The notes under the pieces are model-generated. The model was not told the origin of the DNA, did no database searches, and saw only the letters and a program-made list of their open reading frames with translations. From Helicobacter ganmani (GTDB lineage Bacteria > Campylobacterota > Campylobacteria > Campylobacterales > Helicobacteraceae): a stretch of DNA of 64,000 bases. The position numbers and the translations under genes are program-made. Where the stretch lies: the NCBI RefSeq assembly GCF_003364315.1, contig NZ_NXLS01000007.1:1-64000 (forward strand), given 5' to 3'. Each line of letters opens with the position of its first letter. The stretch's first letter is position 1. Positions 55,813 to 64,000 of this stretch are shown here, in pieces.

Positions 55813-55910
55813 AATGTGATTTTATCACATTAAAACAAGATTATTTTAAAATATTTTACATAATAACTTTGATATAATTACGAAGATTCTTAAATTTTCA
55901 AGGAGTAAAA

Positions 55911-56960
55911 ATGAAAAAATTGTTTTTTGGCATTTTGCTTATGCTAGGAGTAAGTATGATGGCGTTTGCTAAACCAAATATCGTGATTTTAGCAACAGGT
56001 GGAACAATTGCGGGAGAGGCAAAAAGCGACCTTGCAACTACAGGCTACAAAGCAGGTAGTTTGGGAATAGAAGTGCTTATTAACGCAGTGCCGGAGCTAA
56101 AGAATATTGCCAATATCAGTGGCGAGCAAGTAGCAAATATTGATAGCTCTAATATGACAGACCAAGTTTGGCTCACACTCGCAAATAAAGTCAATTCTCT
56201 TTTATCAAGCTCCAATGTAGATGGAATCGTCATCACACACGGAACAGATACAATGGAAGAAACCGCTTACTTCTTAAACCTCGTGGTAAAAAGCAATAAA
56301 CCTGTTGTTTTAACCGGGGCAATGAGACCTGCAACTGCTATTAGCGCAGATGGACCAAAGAATCTTTACAATGCCGTAAGTCTTGCTGGAGATAAAAACG
56401 CTAAAAACAAAGGTGTAATGGTGGCGATTAATGACAAAATTTATAGCGCAAGAGAAGTAAGCAAAACCCACACACTAAATGTTGAAACCTTTAAAGCTCC
56501 CAACAGTGGAGAAATCGGCTATATCGTAGATGGTAAAGTGTTTTTTAACTCCCTTAGCATCAAAGCACATACAAAGGATTCTCCTTTTAATGTTAGAGGC
56601 TTAAAAGAATTACCTAAAGTAGATATTGTCTATACTTATTCTAACGACGGCTCAAAAGCAGCAGTAGAAGCCTTTTTAAACGCAGGTGCAAAAGGATTAG
56701 TTGTCGCAGGAAGTGGAGCGGGTAGCATTCACGAAAATCAAAAAAACTATCTAATTGAGCTTCTCTCACAGAAAAAACTTGTAGTGGCAAAAAGCTCACG
56801 CGTTGGCTCTGGCTTAGTCCCTTTAAGTGAGGAAGAAATCCAACAAGGCTTCATCAGTGCAAACAATCTCAATCCTCAAAAAGCAAGGGTTCTTTTAATG
56901 TTGGCGCTTACAAAAACAAGCAACCCAAAAGAAATCCAAAAATACTTTAACCTTTATTAG
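55911..56960 (+). CDS. ansB: Type II (periplasmic) L-asparaginase
   Basis: 349 aa with a signal peptide (cleavage after AFA, about residue 21). ILATGGTIAGEAKS with the nucleophile Thr near 32, VITHGTDTMEETAYFL with the second active-site Thr-Asp near 109-111, and GMVVAINDKI-like MVAINDKIYSAREV. It deamidates asparagine (and often glutamine) in the periplasm, feeding aspartate to respiration. AAGGAG precedes ATG. Confidence 0.93.
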   Translation: MKKLFFGILLMLGVSMMAFAKPNIVILATGGTIAGEAKSDLATTGYKAGSLGIEVLINAVPELKNIANISGEQVANIDSSNMTDQVWLTLANKVNSLLSSSNVDGIVITHGTDTMEETAYFLNLVVKSNKPVVLTGAMRPATAISADGPKNLYNAVSLAGDKNAKNKGVMVAINDKIYSAREVSKTHTLNVETFKAPNSGEIGYIVDGKVFFNSLSIKAHTKDSPFNVRGLKELPKVDIVYTYSNDGSKAAVEAFLNAGAKGLVVAGSGAGSIHENQKNYLIELLSQKKLVVAKSSRVGSGLVPLSEEEIQQGFISANNLNPQKARVLLMLALTKTSNPKEIQKYFNLY

Positions 56961-56961
56961 T

Positions 56962-56988
56962 CTTGTATGGGGCTTGTCCCCTTGCAAG
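56962..56988. terminator. Possible hairpin after ansB
   Basis: CTTGTATGGGG and CCCCTTGCAAG form an 11-bp stem with one mismatch and one wobble; no T run follows. Confidence 0.35.
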
Positions 56989-57060
56989 TCAAAATTCCTA
57001 CAATGCGATTCTTACAATTCGTAGGCTAAAGATACTTTTATCTCTCCAAAAAGGCTTATA

Positions 57061-58092
57061 ATGAATACCCCAAAAATAGAGCGGACGATTGATTCTAGAA
57101 ATTGGCTTTTACACTTTCCTATTATGTTTTTTGCTTCTGTTATGGGCATTGGCGGACTTACGCTTGTGATTGGCAAAACGATTAGAATCTTTGAATTAGA
57201 AGTGAATTTTTCGTGGCTTCTTACCGCACTTTCTTTTTTTAGTGTTTTTTTGCTATGTGGAATCAGCATTCTTTATCTTGCAAAAATTATTCGGCATTAC
57301 TCCGCATTTTCAAAAGAGCTAAAACACCCTGTGCGCATTAATTTTTTCTCTGCTGTTTGTGTATCTCTTTTGATTGTCTTAATGCTAATTTTACGCTTTA
57401 TTCCCTTGTGGTTTGCTCTTATTATTTTTTATATTGGTGCTTTTTTGCAACTGATTCTTAGCCTCTATGTTGTGCGATTCTGGTTTCTCCATGCCCTAGA
57501 ACAAAAAATGGCAAATCCTGCTTGGTTTATTCCTATTGTTGGGAATCTCATTGTGCCGCTTGTTGGAATGAATTTGAATGCACAAATGGCTTGGATTCCT
57601 TTTGAAATCTTAATTTTTTATTTTGGAGTGGGCAGTTTCTTTTGGATTTTACTCAATGCTGCACTTTTGATTCGCCTCATTTTTGGAGAACATTTGCCAC
57701 AAAAACTCTCTCCGACTTTATTTATTTTCATTGCGCCACCTAGTGTCTTTGCTTTGGACATACTTCTTTTGTTCAAAGACTATGTTTCTATTGCTAGCCT
57801 CTATGGAATCGCAAGTGCGAGCTTTAGTGTAGCATTGTTTTTTATGCTTTTGATGATTAGTCTTTTTGAAATCTTTAAAGAATTAAAATTCGCACTTTCT
57901 TGGTGGGCTTTCACCTTTCCAACTGCCGCTTGGACTCTCTGCGCATTAGAGCTTTATTCCCTAGGCGGTTCGTTATTTTACGCATTTTTAGGAATTTTTG
58001 GCATTGTATTAAGCAGTGTTATTGTGCTAGTTGTCGGGTTTCGCACTTTGCTTGCAATCAAACAAAAAGAAATTTGTGTGCTAGAAGAATAA
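57061..58092 (+). CDS. TDT/SLAC1-family transporter
   Basis: 343 aa with ten predicted membrane segments and the TehA/Mae1/SLAC1 pattern (N-terminal HFPIMFFASVMGIGGL, an SLxTF/W-like WWAFTFPTAAWT near 285). These are channels or exporters for anions or dicarboxylates. The substrate here is unknown. ATG follows AAAAAGGC. Convergent with rnj, with a hairpin between. Confidence 0.8.
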   Translation: MNTPKIERTIDSRNWLLHFPIMFFASVMGIGGLTLVIGKTIRIFELEVNFSWLLTALSFFSVFLLCGISILYLAKIIRHYSAFSKELKHPVRINFFSAVCVSLLIVLMLILRFIPLWFALIIFYIGAFLQLILSLYVVRFWFLHALEQKMANPAWFIPIVGNLIVPLVGMNLNAQMAWIPFEILIFYFGVGSFFWILLNAALLIRLIFGEHLPQKLSPTLFIFIAPPSVFALDILLLFKDYVSIASLYGIASASFSVALFFMLLMISLFEIFKELKFALSWWAFTFPTAAWTLCALELYSLGGSLFYAFLGIFGIVLSSVIVLVVGFRTLLAIKQKEICVLEE

Positions 58093-58099
58093 ATGTAAA

Positions 58100-58123
58100 G
58101 GTTTAGATTCTGCAATCTAAACC
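58100..58123. terminator. Hairpin between convergent transporter and rnj genes
   Basis: GGTTTAGATT CTGC AATCTAAACC: perfect 10-bp stem with a 4-base loop, likely serving both strands. Confidence 0.55.
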
Positions 58124-58139
58124 CTATGGTAGCAGTAAT

Positions 58140-60188
58140 TTATTTTAAATCCACGATTGGAATAATTGTCGGATACCGCTTCGTTTTCTTAAACATCAAC
58201 TTTCTTAGCGCATTTCTTATCTCATTTTCCATACTTTTTTGGCTGTTATACAATTCTTTTTTACAATTTTTCACAAAGAGACTGAAAAATTCCTCAATTT
58301 CCTTGTTGAATACTATTGTATCTTTATTTGCAACAATTCCCGTACTTTGAATGCGCGGTTTAGAGAGAACAGAATTTTTGGCTTTGCTCAACTCCAAATG
58401 CACAATTAAAATTCCATTTTCTGCTAGATTTTGCCTATCCAAAATCACATCATTTGCAATTGTGGTATTGACTTGATTGTCAATATAAGTTTTGCCGGTT
58501 TTCACGCTCCGCACTTTGCGCAAATAATTGTGTGCAATCTCCATTTGGTCGCCATCTTCCATAAGATAAATATTGCGTTCCTCTACACCGCAACTAATCG
58601 CAGTTTCTTTGTGTTTAAGGATATGATTATATTCTCCATGCACAGGCAAAAAGAATTTTGGCTTCACAAGGCGCAACATTAACTTTTGCTCCTCTTGTGC
58701 TGCGTGTCCGCTCGTATGAATCTCGCTAAAGTCTTGATAATAAACTTTTGCCCCTGCTTTATTTAAAAAGTTCAAAATATTGGATACCGAGCCTTCATTA
58801 CCCGGAATCGCCTTAGCAGATAAAATAATCGTATCACTTGGCTTAATCTTAATATGGCGATGTTCGTCTGTTGCCATACGATAGAGTGCGCTCATCGTCT
58901 CGCCTTGCGAGCCAGTCGTAACAATCAGCACTTCCTCATCAGCATATTTTGCCACCTCGTGCGCTTCAATAAAAATATTTTGTGGCAAATCAATATAACC
59001 TAATGTCCTTGCAATCTCTAGGTTTTTTTCCATAGAGCGTCCAATCACCGCAACTTTACGTCCATATTTAAGTCCGTGATTGATAGCTTGATAAACACGA
59101 TGAATATTAGAACTAAAAGTGCTCATAATCACGCGTCCTTTCGCGCGAGAGAACAACATATCAAACGCCGGTCCCACGCTTGCTTCACTTGGAGTGTAGC
59201 CACTTTTGTGTGAATTTGTAGAATCACTAAGGAGCAACAAAACTCCTTGCTCACCATAATATGCGATTCTATTTAAATCCGTTGGATAACCATCAATAGG
59301 CGTATGGTCAATTTTGAAATCCCCTGTATGAAAAATCAAACCTGCTTCTGTTTTGATTGCTAATGCACTAGAATCCACAATGGAATGCGTGATATGTATC
59401 CATTCAATCTCAAATTCTCCGATTTGAATCGGCTTGCGCTTCTCTACTGCGCGGAACAACGATCGGAATCTTTTGAGTCCGTGCTCATCAAACTTTGAGC
59501 CAATCAATCCCAAAGGCAAAGGTGTGCCATAAATAGGGAATTGATGCTTTTTGAACAAATAAGGCATTGCGCCAATGTGGTCTTCGTGCGCGTGGGTAAT
59601 AATAATCCCCGCAATTTTGTCTTTAATCACTTCAAGATAACTAAAATCTGGCACTAAAATATCCACTCCGTGCAGACTATCATCGGGGAAACTCATTCCC
59701 GCATCAATAATAATTGCACTATTTTGTGTTTCAACAATCGTCATATTGCCACCAATCTCACCTAAGCCCCCTAGCGGAGTAATGCGCACCTTTCCATTAG
59801 GATTAATTTCCACTTGAGAGTGTAATGTCAATGCACTTTTATGCACTTTGGCATTGATTTCTACGGCTTTGCGCAACTCCAAATTAGACGCATTGACTTC
59901 TTTGTTGCCATAATTTTTGTCAAATCTTTGGCGATTCTCTCTTGTTTCTGCATTATTTTGTGTATTTTCTTGTTTTTTGAATCTTGAATTAGGGCGATTG
60001 CGATTCTGCGTTCTTTGGTTTCTTGGTTTTTCTGTCCCATTTGCTTCCTCTGTTTTTCGCGGTTTGAACCGGCGCTTATTGGGTTCGCGATTCTCTCTAT
60101 TTTCTCCTTTGGCTTCACGAGTGTTTTCGTGATTTCTTTTTGGCTTTTCTGTCCGATTTGGATTTTCATTTATTTTATTGTCTTCCAT
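58140..60188 (-). CDS. rnj: Ribonuclease J
   Basis: 682 aa. The first 130 residues are basic, Asn/Arg/Glu-rich and probably disordered, as in H. pylori RNase J. The metallo-beta-lactamase motif GIIITHAHEDHIGAMPYL follows (about 205-222), then the beta-CASP domain with STNSHKSGYTPSE and the C-terminal domain. It is the main mRNA-decay nuclease in this group, working in H. pylori with the helicase RhpA. It lies 12 bases after ksgA on the same strand, as in C. jejuni. Confidence 0.94.
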   Translation of the reverse strand: MEDNKINENPNRTEKPKRNHENTREAKGENRENREPNKRRFKPRKTEEANGTEKPRNQRTQNRNRPNSRFKKQENTQNNAETRENRQRFDKNYGNKEVNASNLELRKAVEINAKVHKSALTLHSQVEINPNGKVRITPLGGLGEIGGNMTIVETQNSAIIIDAGMSFPDDSLHGVDILVPDFSYLEVIKDKIAGIIITHAHEDHIGAMPYLFKKHQFPIYGTPLPLGLIGSKFDEHGLKRFRSLFRAVEKRKPIQIGEFEIEWIHITHSIVDSSALAIKTEAGLIFHTGDFKIDHTPIDGYPTDLNRIAYYGEQGVLLLLSDSTNSHKSGYTPSEASVGPAFDMLFSRAKGRVIMSTFSSNIHRVYQAINHGLKYGRKVAVIGRSMEKNLEIARTLGYIDLPQNIFIEAHEVAKYADEEVLIVTTGSQGETMSALYRMATDEHRHIKIKPSDTIILSAKAIPGNEGSVSNILNFLNKAGAKVYYQDFSEIHTSGHAAQEEQKLMLRLVKPKFFLPVHGEYNHILKHKETAISCGVEERNIYLMEDGDQMEIAHNYLRKVRSVKTGKTYIDNQVNTTIANDVILDRQNLAENGILIVHLELSKAKNSVLSKPRIQSTGIVANKDTIVFNKEIEEFFSLFVKNCKKELYNSQKSMENEIRNALRKLMFKKTKRYPTIIPIVDLK

Positions 60189-60200
60189 AACTTCCGCCTT

Positions 60201-61001
60201 TTATAAAATTTTCAAAAGTCGGTGATAATTAGTCGTATCAATCTCGTGAGGTCGTTTGCTAGGTGCAATCTGCAAGGATTCCAAAGCGTCCATAATCTCT
60301 TGTTTTGGATAAGCTTTACTTAAGTTATTTAGAATCGTTTTTCTAGGCGCACCAAAGGCAACTTTCAAGAGAGATTCTAAATGTTCCAAATCCTTAAAGC
60401 TTGGTGGATTCGCCATTTTTTGTAGCAAAAACACCGAAGAAGTAACTTTAGGCGGTGGCACAAAGGCACTAGGAGGTACATCAAAGAGCAGTGTTGCCTC
60501 TCCCACGCTTTGCACTAACACACTTAACGCACTAAAATCACTTCCTCCACATTGTGCGCAAAATTTCTGCGCAACTTCTTTTTGTGTCATTACGACACAG
60601 CCTTTAGATAACGGGTCTTTGATGGTTTTTATTATAAGCAAAGTTGCAATATAATAAGGTAGGTTTGAGACAAGAAAATAATCTTTCTTGCGCAAACTCT
60701 CACCCTTCCAAATCTCTAATACATCGCCTATTTCAAGGCTCAATCTCCCGCATTCTAATGCGCCTTTCAAACGCTCTTGCAAATAAGGAATCAAATCCTT
60801 ATCCACCTCATAAGTAGTGATATTCCCTAAGCTTAATAGCTTATTTGTTAGATCACCTAAGCCAGCCCCAATCTCTATCAGTTCTATTTCTTTGTTCATC
60901 TTGGGAATGGATTGGATAATCGCTTCTAGCACACTTTCATCTTGTAAAAAATTCTGTCCAAAATGTTTTTTGGCTAGATTCTGCTTCTCAACGGCTTTCA
61001 A
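60201..61001 (-). CDS. ksgA: 16S rRNA dimethyladenosine transferase KsgA
   Basis: 266 aa from TTG 61001. KKHFGQNFLQDESVLEAII near the N-terminus, SAM motif IEIGAGLGDLTNKLL at about 42-56, catalytic SNLPYYIATLLI near 122-133. It dimethylates two adenines of helix 45 in 16S rRNA. Together with rnj downstream it forms a conserved pair. Confidence 0.94.
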   Translation of the reverse strand: MKAVEKQNLAKKHFGQNFLQDESVLEAIIQSIPKMNKEIELIEIGAGLGDLTNKLLSLGNITTYEVDKDLIPYLQERLKGALECGRLSLEIGDVLEIWKGESLRKKDYFLVSNLPYYIATLLIIKTIKDPLSKGCVVMTQKEVAQKFCAQCGGSDFSALSVLVQSVGEATLLFDVPPSAFVPPPKVTSSVFLLQKMANPPSFKDLEHLESLLKVAFGAPRKTILNNLSKAYPKQEIMDALESLQIAPSKRPHEIDTTNYHRLLKIL

Positions 61002-61050
61002 AGTCTCGCCTTAAAATAAATCTTTAATTATAACATAATTTGAAATAATT

Positions 61051-61722
61051 TTAGCATTTTTTAACGATTCCGCTTTCCAAAATGCAAATACCCACACTTT
61101 TACCACTGCTTCCTTGCAACTCTAAACGCACCATTCCTTGCGGGACAATCACTTGTTCATAGGGTTTTTTACAGCGCAAAAAACCCCGCTCATCAAACAA
61201 AACTCTTCCGCCCTCACTTTCTCCGCAACCTCCGCTCATTCGCACTTCTAAGATTCCATACCGCTTTGTGATTGCCAAATCTCCCGCACGAAGTGCGTTT
61301 GCAAACTTAGAATTATCATAATTGTAGCTGTTTAAGTATTTATTATCTAAAGGGTCGCGAGCGATTTCTTGCGCATCACGTGGGCGGTCATCAAAATGCT
61401 TTGTGCTAACCTTTCGCGCAGAATCGCTATAAATATAATACGCATAACCCACATCTTGAAGCTTAGAAAACTGCAATCTCCATAAAGATTCTGTCCATCT
61501 CTCCCTCTCTGCTTGACAATAATCACTCTGACAAAACGCGCCTTGCGTGATATGCTTTGTGCTACTTAATGCCAAGAAACGCGTGTAATTTAAATGCGTA
61601 ATGATTTGATTTTGTGCCAAATACAATTTGGAATCTGGAAACCAAGCATAGCCAAGCCATGCCAATGCACTTAATATCCCAAGTATAAGCACAATTTCTA
61701 GCAAACTAAACGCGGGTTTCAT
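61051..61722 (-). CDS. Pseudopilin-like protein
   Basis: 223 aa. PAFSLLEIVLILGILSALAWLGY matches the prepilin N-methylation helix (KP|AFSLLE, cleavage and Glu5; quoted in part: AFSLLEIVLILGILSALAW). The periplasmic domain has six Cys residues. Most likely a type II secretion or DNA-uptake pseudopilin. Its position beside the membrane gene and ilvA corresponds to a Campylobacter arrangement. The partner system is not in the window. Confidence 0.75.
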   Translation of the reverse strand: MKPAFSLLEIVLILGILSALAWLGYAWFPDSKLYLAQNQIITHLNYTRFLALSSTKHITQGAFCQSDYCQAERERWTESLWRLQFSKLQDVGYAYYIYSDSARKVSTKHFDDRPRDAQEIARDPLDNKYLNSYNYDNSKFANALRAGDLAITKRYGILEVRMSGGCGESEGGRVLFDERGFLRCKKPYEQVIVPQGMVRLELQGSSGKSVGICILESGIVKKC

Positions 61723-61725
61723 CGT

Positions 61726-62907
61726 CTAATCGTAAGCATAAAAAGTTGCGACTTTTTTATCATAATAATAAATAGGAATCCTCAAAGCATTTGCTCTAGG
61801 GCTGTTGCTAAGTCTCAAACCCCCTTTGGAGATTCCATAAAATTTCAATCTCTCCTGCATTTTTGCTTCTGTTTTGACGCGTTTAATTCCTTGAGAATGC
61901 AATGCTTGTGCAACTTCTTTCGCAATAAAATGCCGAAAAGCAAAATGTTCATTTGCAGTAGGAAAAAGCACAAAAAGAGGTTTAGATAAAAATAACATTC
62001 CACTACAAAGCAACAAAACCAAAAAAGTAGCTAAAAATGGAATCGTATAACGCGCCCGAAATTGTGGCAAACGCACGCGAAGCCCAGAGAAATAAAGATT
62101 CACCATTAAAGGAATCGCTAAAATCAGCAAAGGCGCGAAAAATTCCGTCTGCACCCTTTGACGCAGGGAAAGCAACCAAATAAAACCCAATGCTACGCTT
62201 GCAATATGCCAAACTAAGGGTCTTTTGCTCTGATTAAAATAACGATAAAGCGTGTATAAAAAATATAAAAACAACAATGGAGAAAAAATCAACAACAAAT
62301 GCCCATTGCTATCCAAAAAATAACCTCTTGGGTGTCCGCCAATCTCCAACCCAAAACAATACATATTGAGCGCGAAAAACCCCAAAGACAAAAAAATCAA
62401 AAGTGTTTGCTTGCGTTCAATGCCATAAAAAATCAACGCAATAAAAACCAAAGCAAAACTTCTATCCACAAAAGCCATTATCAAAAGCAATCCATAAGGA
62501 ATCGTGTTGTTTTTTTGCACCCAAATACAGAGAATCAATGTTAAACAAATCACGATTCCACTATTAGAAACCAACAAAGCAACAGCATTAACACCGGGCA
62601 ATAAAAGAAACAACAAAGTGCAAAAAACCGCGTCGTTGGAGTGCTTTAAAAAATCTCTTGCAAAATAAAACATCAAAAAAGCATTGCAAAAATGCAACAA
62701 TAAAAAAGGTAGTCGCAAACTCCAATCGTTTTGTCCTAGAATCTTTGCGCTATAAGAGCTAACAAATCCACAAAAATGCTGTGGATTAAAAAACTCTTGC
62801 GCTTCGTTATAGCTAATGCTTAATGTGCTAAGTAACCACAAAAGTGCGCCAAGACTTAAAAAAAATAAGCTAAAAAGCCAAAAAAGACTACGAGTTTGCG
62901 ATTTCAA
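61726..62907 (-). CDS. Multi-pass membrane protein, glycosyltransferase-39-like
   Basis: 393 aa with ten or so membrane segments. N-terminal YNEAQEFF (acidic residues after TM1), LGQNDWSLRLPFLLLHFCNAFL and the later hydrophobic arrangement resemble the GT-C (PMT/ArnT-like) fold, but without the usual DE/DDE motifs being certain. Two bases separate it from the pseudopilin gene. A role in envelope sugar transfer is possible but unproven. Confidence 0.6.
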   Translation of the reverse strand: MKSQTRSLFWLFSLFFLSLGALLWLLSTLSISYNEAQEFFNPQHFCGFVSSYSAKILGQNDWSLRLPFLLLHFCNAFLMFYFARDFLKHSNDAVFCTLLFLLLPGVNAVALLVSNSGIVICLTLILCIWVQKNNTIPYGLLLIMAFVDRSFALVFIALIFYGIERKQTLLIFLSLGFFALNMYCFGLEIGGHPRGYFLDSNGHLLLIFSPLLFLYFLYTLYRYFNQSKRPLVWHIASVALGFIWLLSLRQRVQTEFFAPLLILAIPLMVNLYFSGLRVRLPQFRARYTIPFLATFLVLLLCSGMLFLSKPLFVLFPTANEHFAFRHFIAKEVAQALHSQGIKRVKTEAKMQERLKFYGISKGGLRLSNSPRANALRIPIYYYDKKVATFYAYD

Positions 62908-62919
62908 AGTTGCGATTCC

Positions 62920-64000
62920 TTAAACCTCTATAAACACATAACCTTGTTTTTGTAGCTGCGAACGAATTGCTCCTTGATGTTCTTTACCTTTTGTTTCAAG
63001 CATAATCACAATATTTGCATCACCAAAAGCAAGAGAAGTGGAAGTCCTATCAAAATCAATCTTGACAATATTTGCGCCAAGATTGGAGAGTAAATCGCTT
63101 AATTTTTGCAAACTTCCGGGTTTATCTATTAGCGTTACAGAAATTTTCATTTTGCGGTGAGAGCGCACAAGCCCTCGCTCAATAATATTTCCAAGCATTG
63201 TTACATCAATATTCCCTCCGCTTAACACAAGCCCCAAAGATTCGTTCGTTTGCAAAGCAAATTTATGGTGTAACACTGCTGCAACCACACTAGCTCCTGC
63301 TCCCTCTACGACAAGCTTTTGGTTTTCTAGCAAATAAAGCACCGCATTGGCGATTTCCTCATCATCTACCATTACAACTTCATCTACGGATTCTAAAATG
63401 TATTCAAAGTTCTTAGGATTCACATCACGCACTGCGATTCCATCAGCAATTGTGCGCACAGAATCCGTGCTTTGGATTTCTTTTTTGTGGTAAGAATGAT
63501 ACATTCCGGGCGCACCCTCCGCGACAACTCCAATAATGCGCACACTCGGCAACATTTGCTTATACGCCGCTGCAATTCCAGAGATAAGCCCGCCACCGCC
63601 GATTGGCACAACAATGCTTGTAAGATGACTTTGTGCCTCAATCATCTCTAGCGCAACCGTGCCTTGTCCCGCAATCACTTCCTCATCAGCAAAAGGGTGA
63701 ATGAATTGCAAATTATGCGTTTTAGCATATTCTAGCGCATAGGCATAGGCTTCATCGTAATTATTGCCCTTTAAGATTGCTTCTGCACCAAGCTCCTTTA
63801 CTCCCATTACTTTCAGCAGTGGCGTTGCCTCTGGCATTACAATCACACCCTTGATTCCATAATGCTTCGCACTATACGCAACCCCTTGTGCGTGATTACC
63901 CGCACTAGAAGCAATCACACCACAAGCGCGTTCCTCCTCGCCTAAAGATGAAATCTTATTAAACGCTCCGCGCAGTTTAAAAGAGCCTGTATTTTGTAAA
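62920..64000 (-). CDS. ilvA: Threonine dehydratase (N-terminus beyond the window)
   Basis: The frame is open to the right edge, and the PLP Lys is visible in NTGSFKLRGAFNK, so about 45 N-terminal residues are missing. SSAGNHAQGVAYSAKHYG, VPIGGGGLISG and a C-terminal ACT domain (about last 75 residues, ISVTLIDKPGSLQKLSDLL) identify the ACT-bearing type of catabolic or biosynthetic threonine ammonia-lyase. Makes 2-oxobutanoate from threonine for isoleucine synthesis. Confidence 0.93.
   Translation of the reverse strand, partial: LQNTGSFKLRGAFNKISSLGEEERACGVIASSAGNHAQGVAYSAKHYGIKGVIVMPEATPLLKVMGVKELGAEAILKGNNYDEAYAYALEYAKTHNLQFIHPFADEEVIAGQGTVALEMIEAQSHLTSIVVPIGGGGLISGIAAAYKQMLPSVRIIGVVAEGAPGMYHSYHKKEIQSTDSVRTIADGIAVRDVNPKNFEYILESVDEVVMVDDEEIANAVLYLLENQKLVVEGAGASVVAAVLHHKFALQTNESLGLVLSGGNIDVTMLGNIIERGLVRSHRKMKISVTLIDKPGSLQKLSDLLSNLGANIVKIDFDRTSTSLAFGDANIVIMLETKGKEHQGAIRSQLQKQGYVFIEV

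Noticed and set aside
61726-62907. Oligosaccharyltransferase PglB
   Set aside because: The protein has no WWDYG motif and is too short; it resembles GT-C membrane proteins only in general layout.

Overview
The window reads as a chromosome segment of a low-GC Campylobacterota bacterium, most likely an enterohepatic Helicobacter. The basis is established gene content and order: recA followed by a small secreted protein, eno, an FtsB-like gene, an AMIN-domain gene and aroK; ksgA next to an RNase J with a long basic N-terminal extension; a futalosine-pathway mqnD; a C. jejuni-like pgl N-glycosylation gene set; a group III truncated globin near a Crp/Fnr-type regulator; and homopolymeric G tracts typical of contingency loci. 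A group such as H. pullorum/canadensis/winghamensis would fit, but the species call is inference.

Layout. 1-3500: two tandem minus-strand modules, each a small exported protein with a signal peptide and a double-glycine leader-like motif, followed by a larger partner of unknown function; promoter and leader DNA are nearly identical while the mature parts differ, and one copy is frameshifted at a G run. 3669-13384: glycan assembly genes (a PglA-PglC fusion, pglD, pglE, pglF and a GT4 glycosyltransferase), interrupted by cmoB, a lipoprotein, a truncated globin and its probable NssR-like regulator. 13400-14900: small genes, an A18/G13 homopolymer inside a short ORF, a gene remnant and four tRNAs (Asp, Val, Glu, Lys). 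14945-24525: cinA-like, ppk2, yedF/yedE, tRNA-Arg, HU, then a central-metabolism run (gapA, pgi, pta, ackA).

24526-33063: a decayed toxin-antitoxin pair, then recA, eno, the FtsB-like and AMIN genes, aroK, waaF, mqnD, trpS and hisF. 33168-34269: a third exported-protein/partner pair, with the exported gene broken. 34504-41000: an ABC-F protein, then a cassette joining an NRPS-type adenylation domain fused to a DUF4910 (Cj1295-like) domain, a formyltransferase, a carrier protein and an AAC(3)-type acetyltransferase. The first gene carries an in-frame G12 tract, so the cassette looks like a phase-variable device for adding an acyl group to a surface sugar.

41002-49577: metNIQ, a PepSY-like protein, an HTH protein, priA, two coiled-coil/hypothetical genes and uvrB. 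49600-55570: a chemoreceptor and an autotransporter pointing away from each other, separated by a serine recombinase gene flanked by perfect 15-bp inverted repeats, which looks like a possible DNA-inversion switch. 55911-64000: periplasmic asparaginase, a TDT/SLAC1-type transporter, rnj, ksgA, a pseudopilin-like protein, a multi-pass membrane protein and ilvA (cut by the window end).
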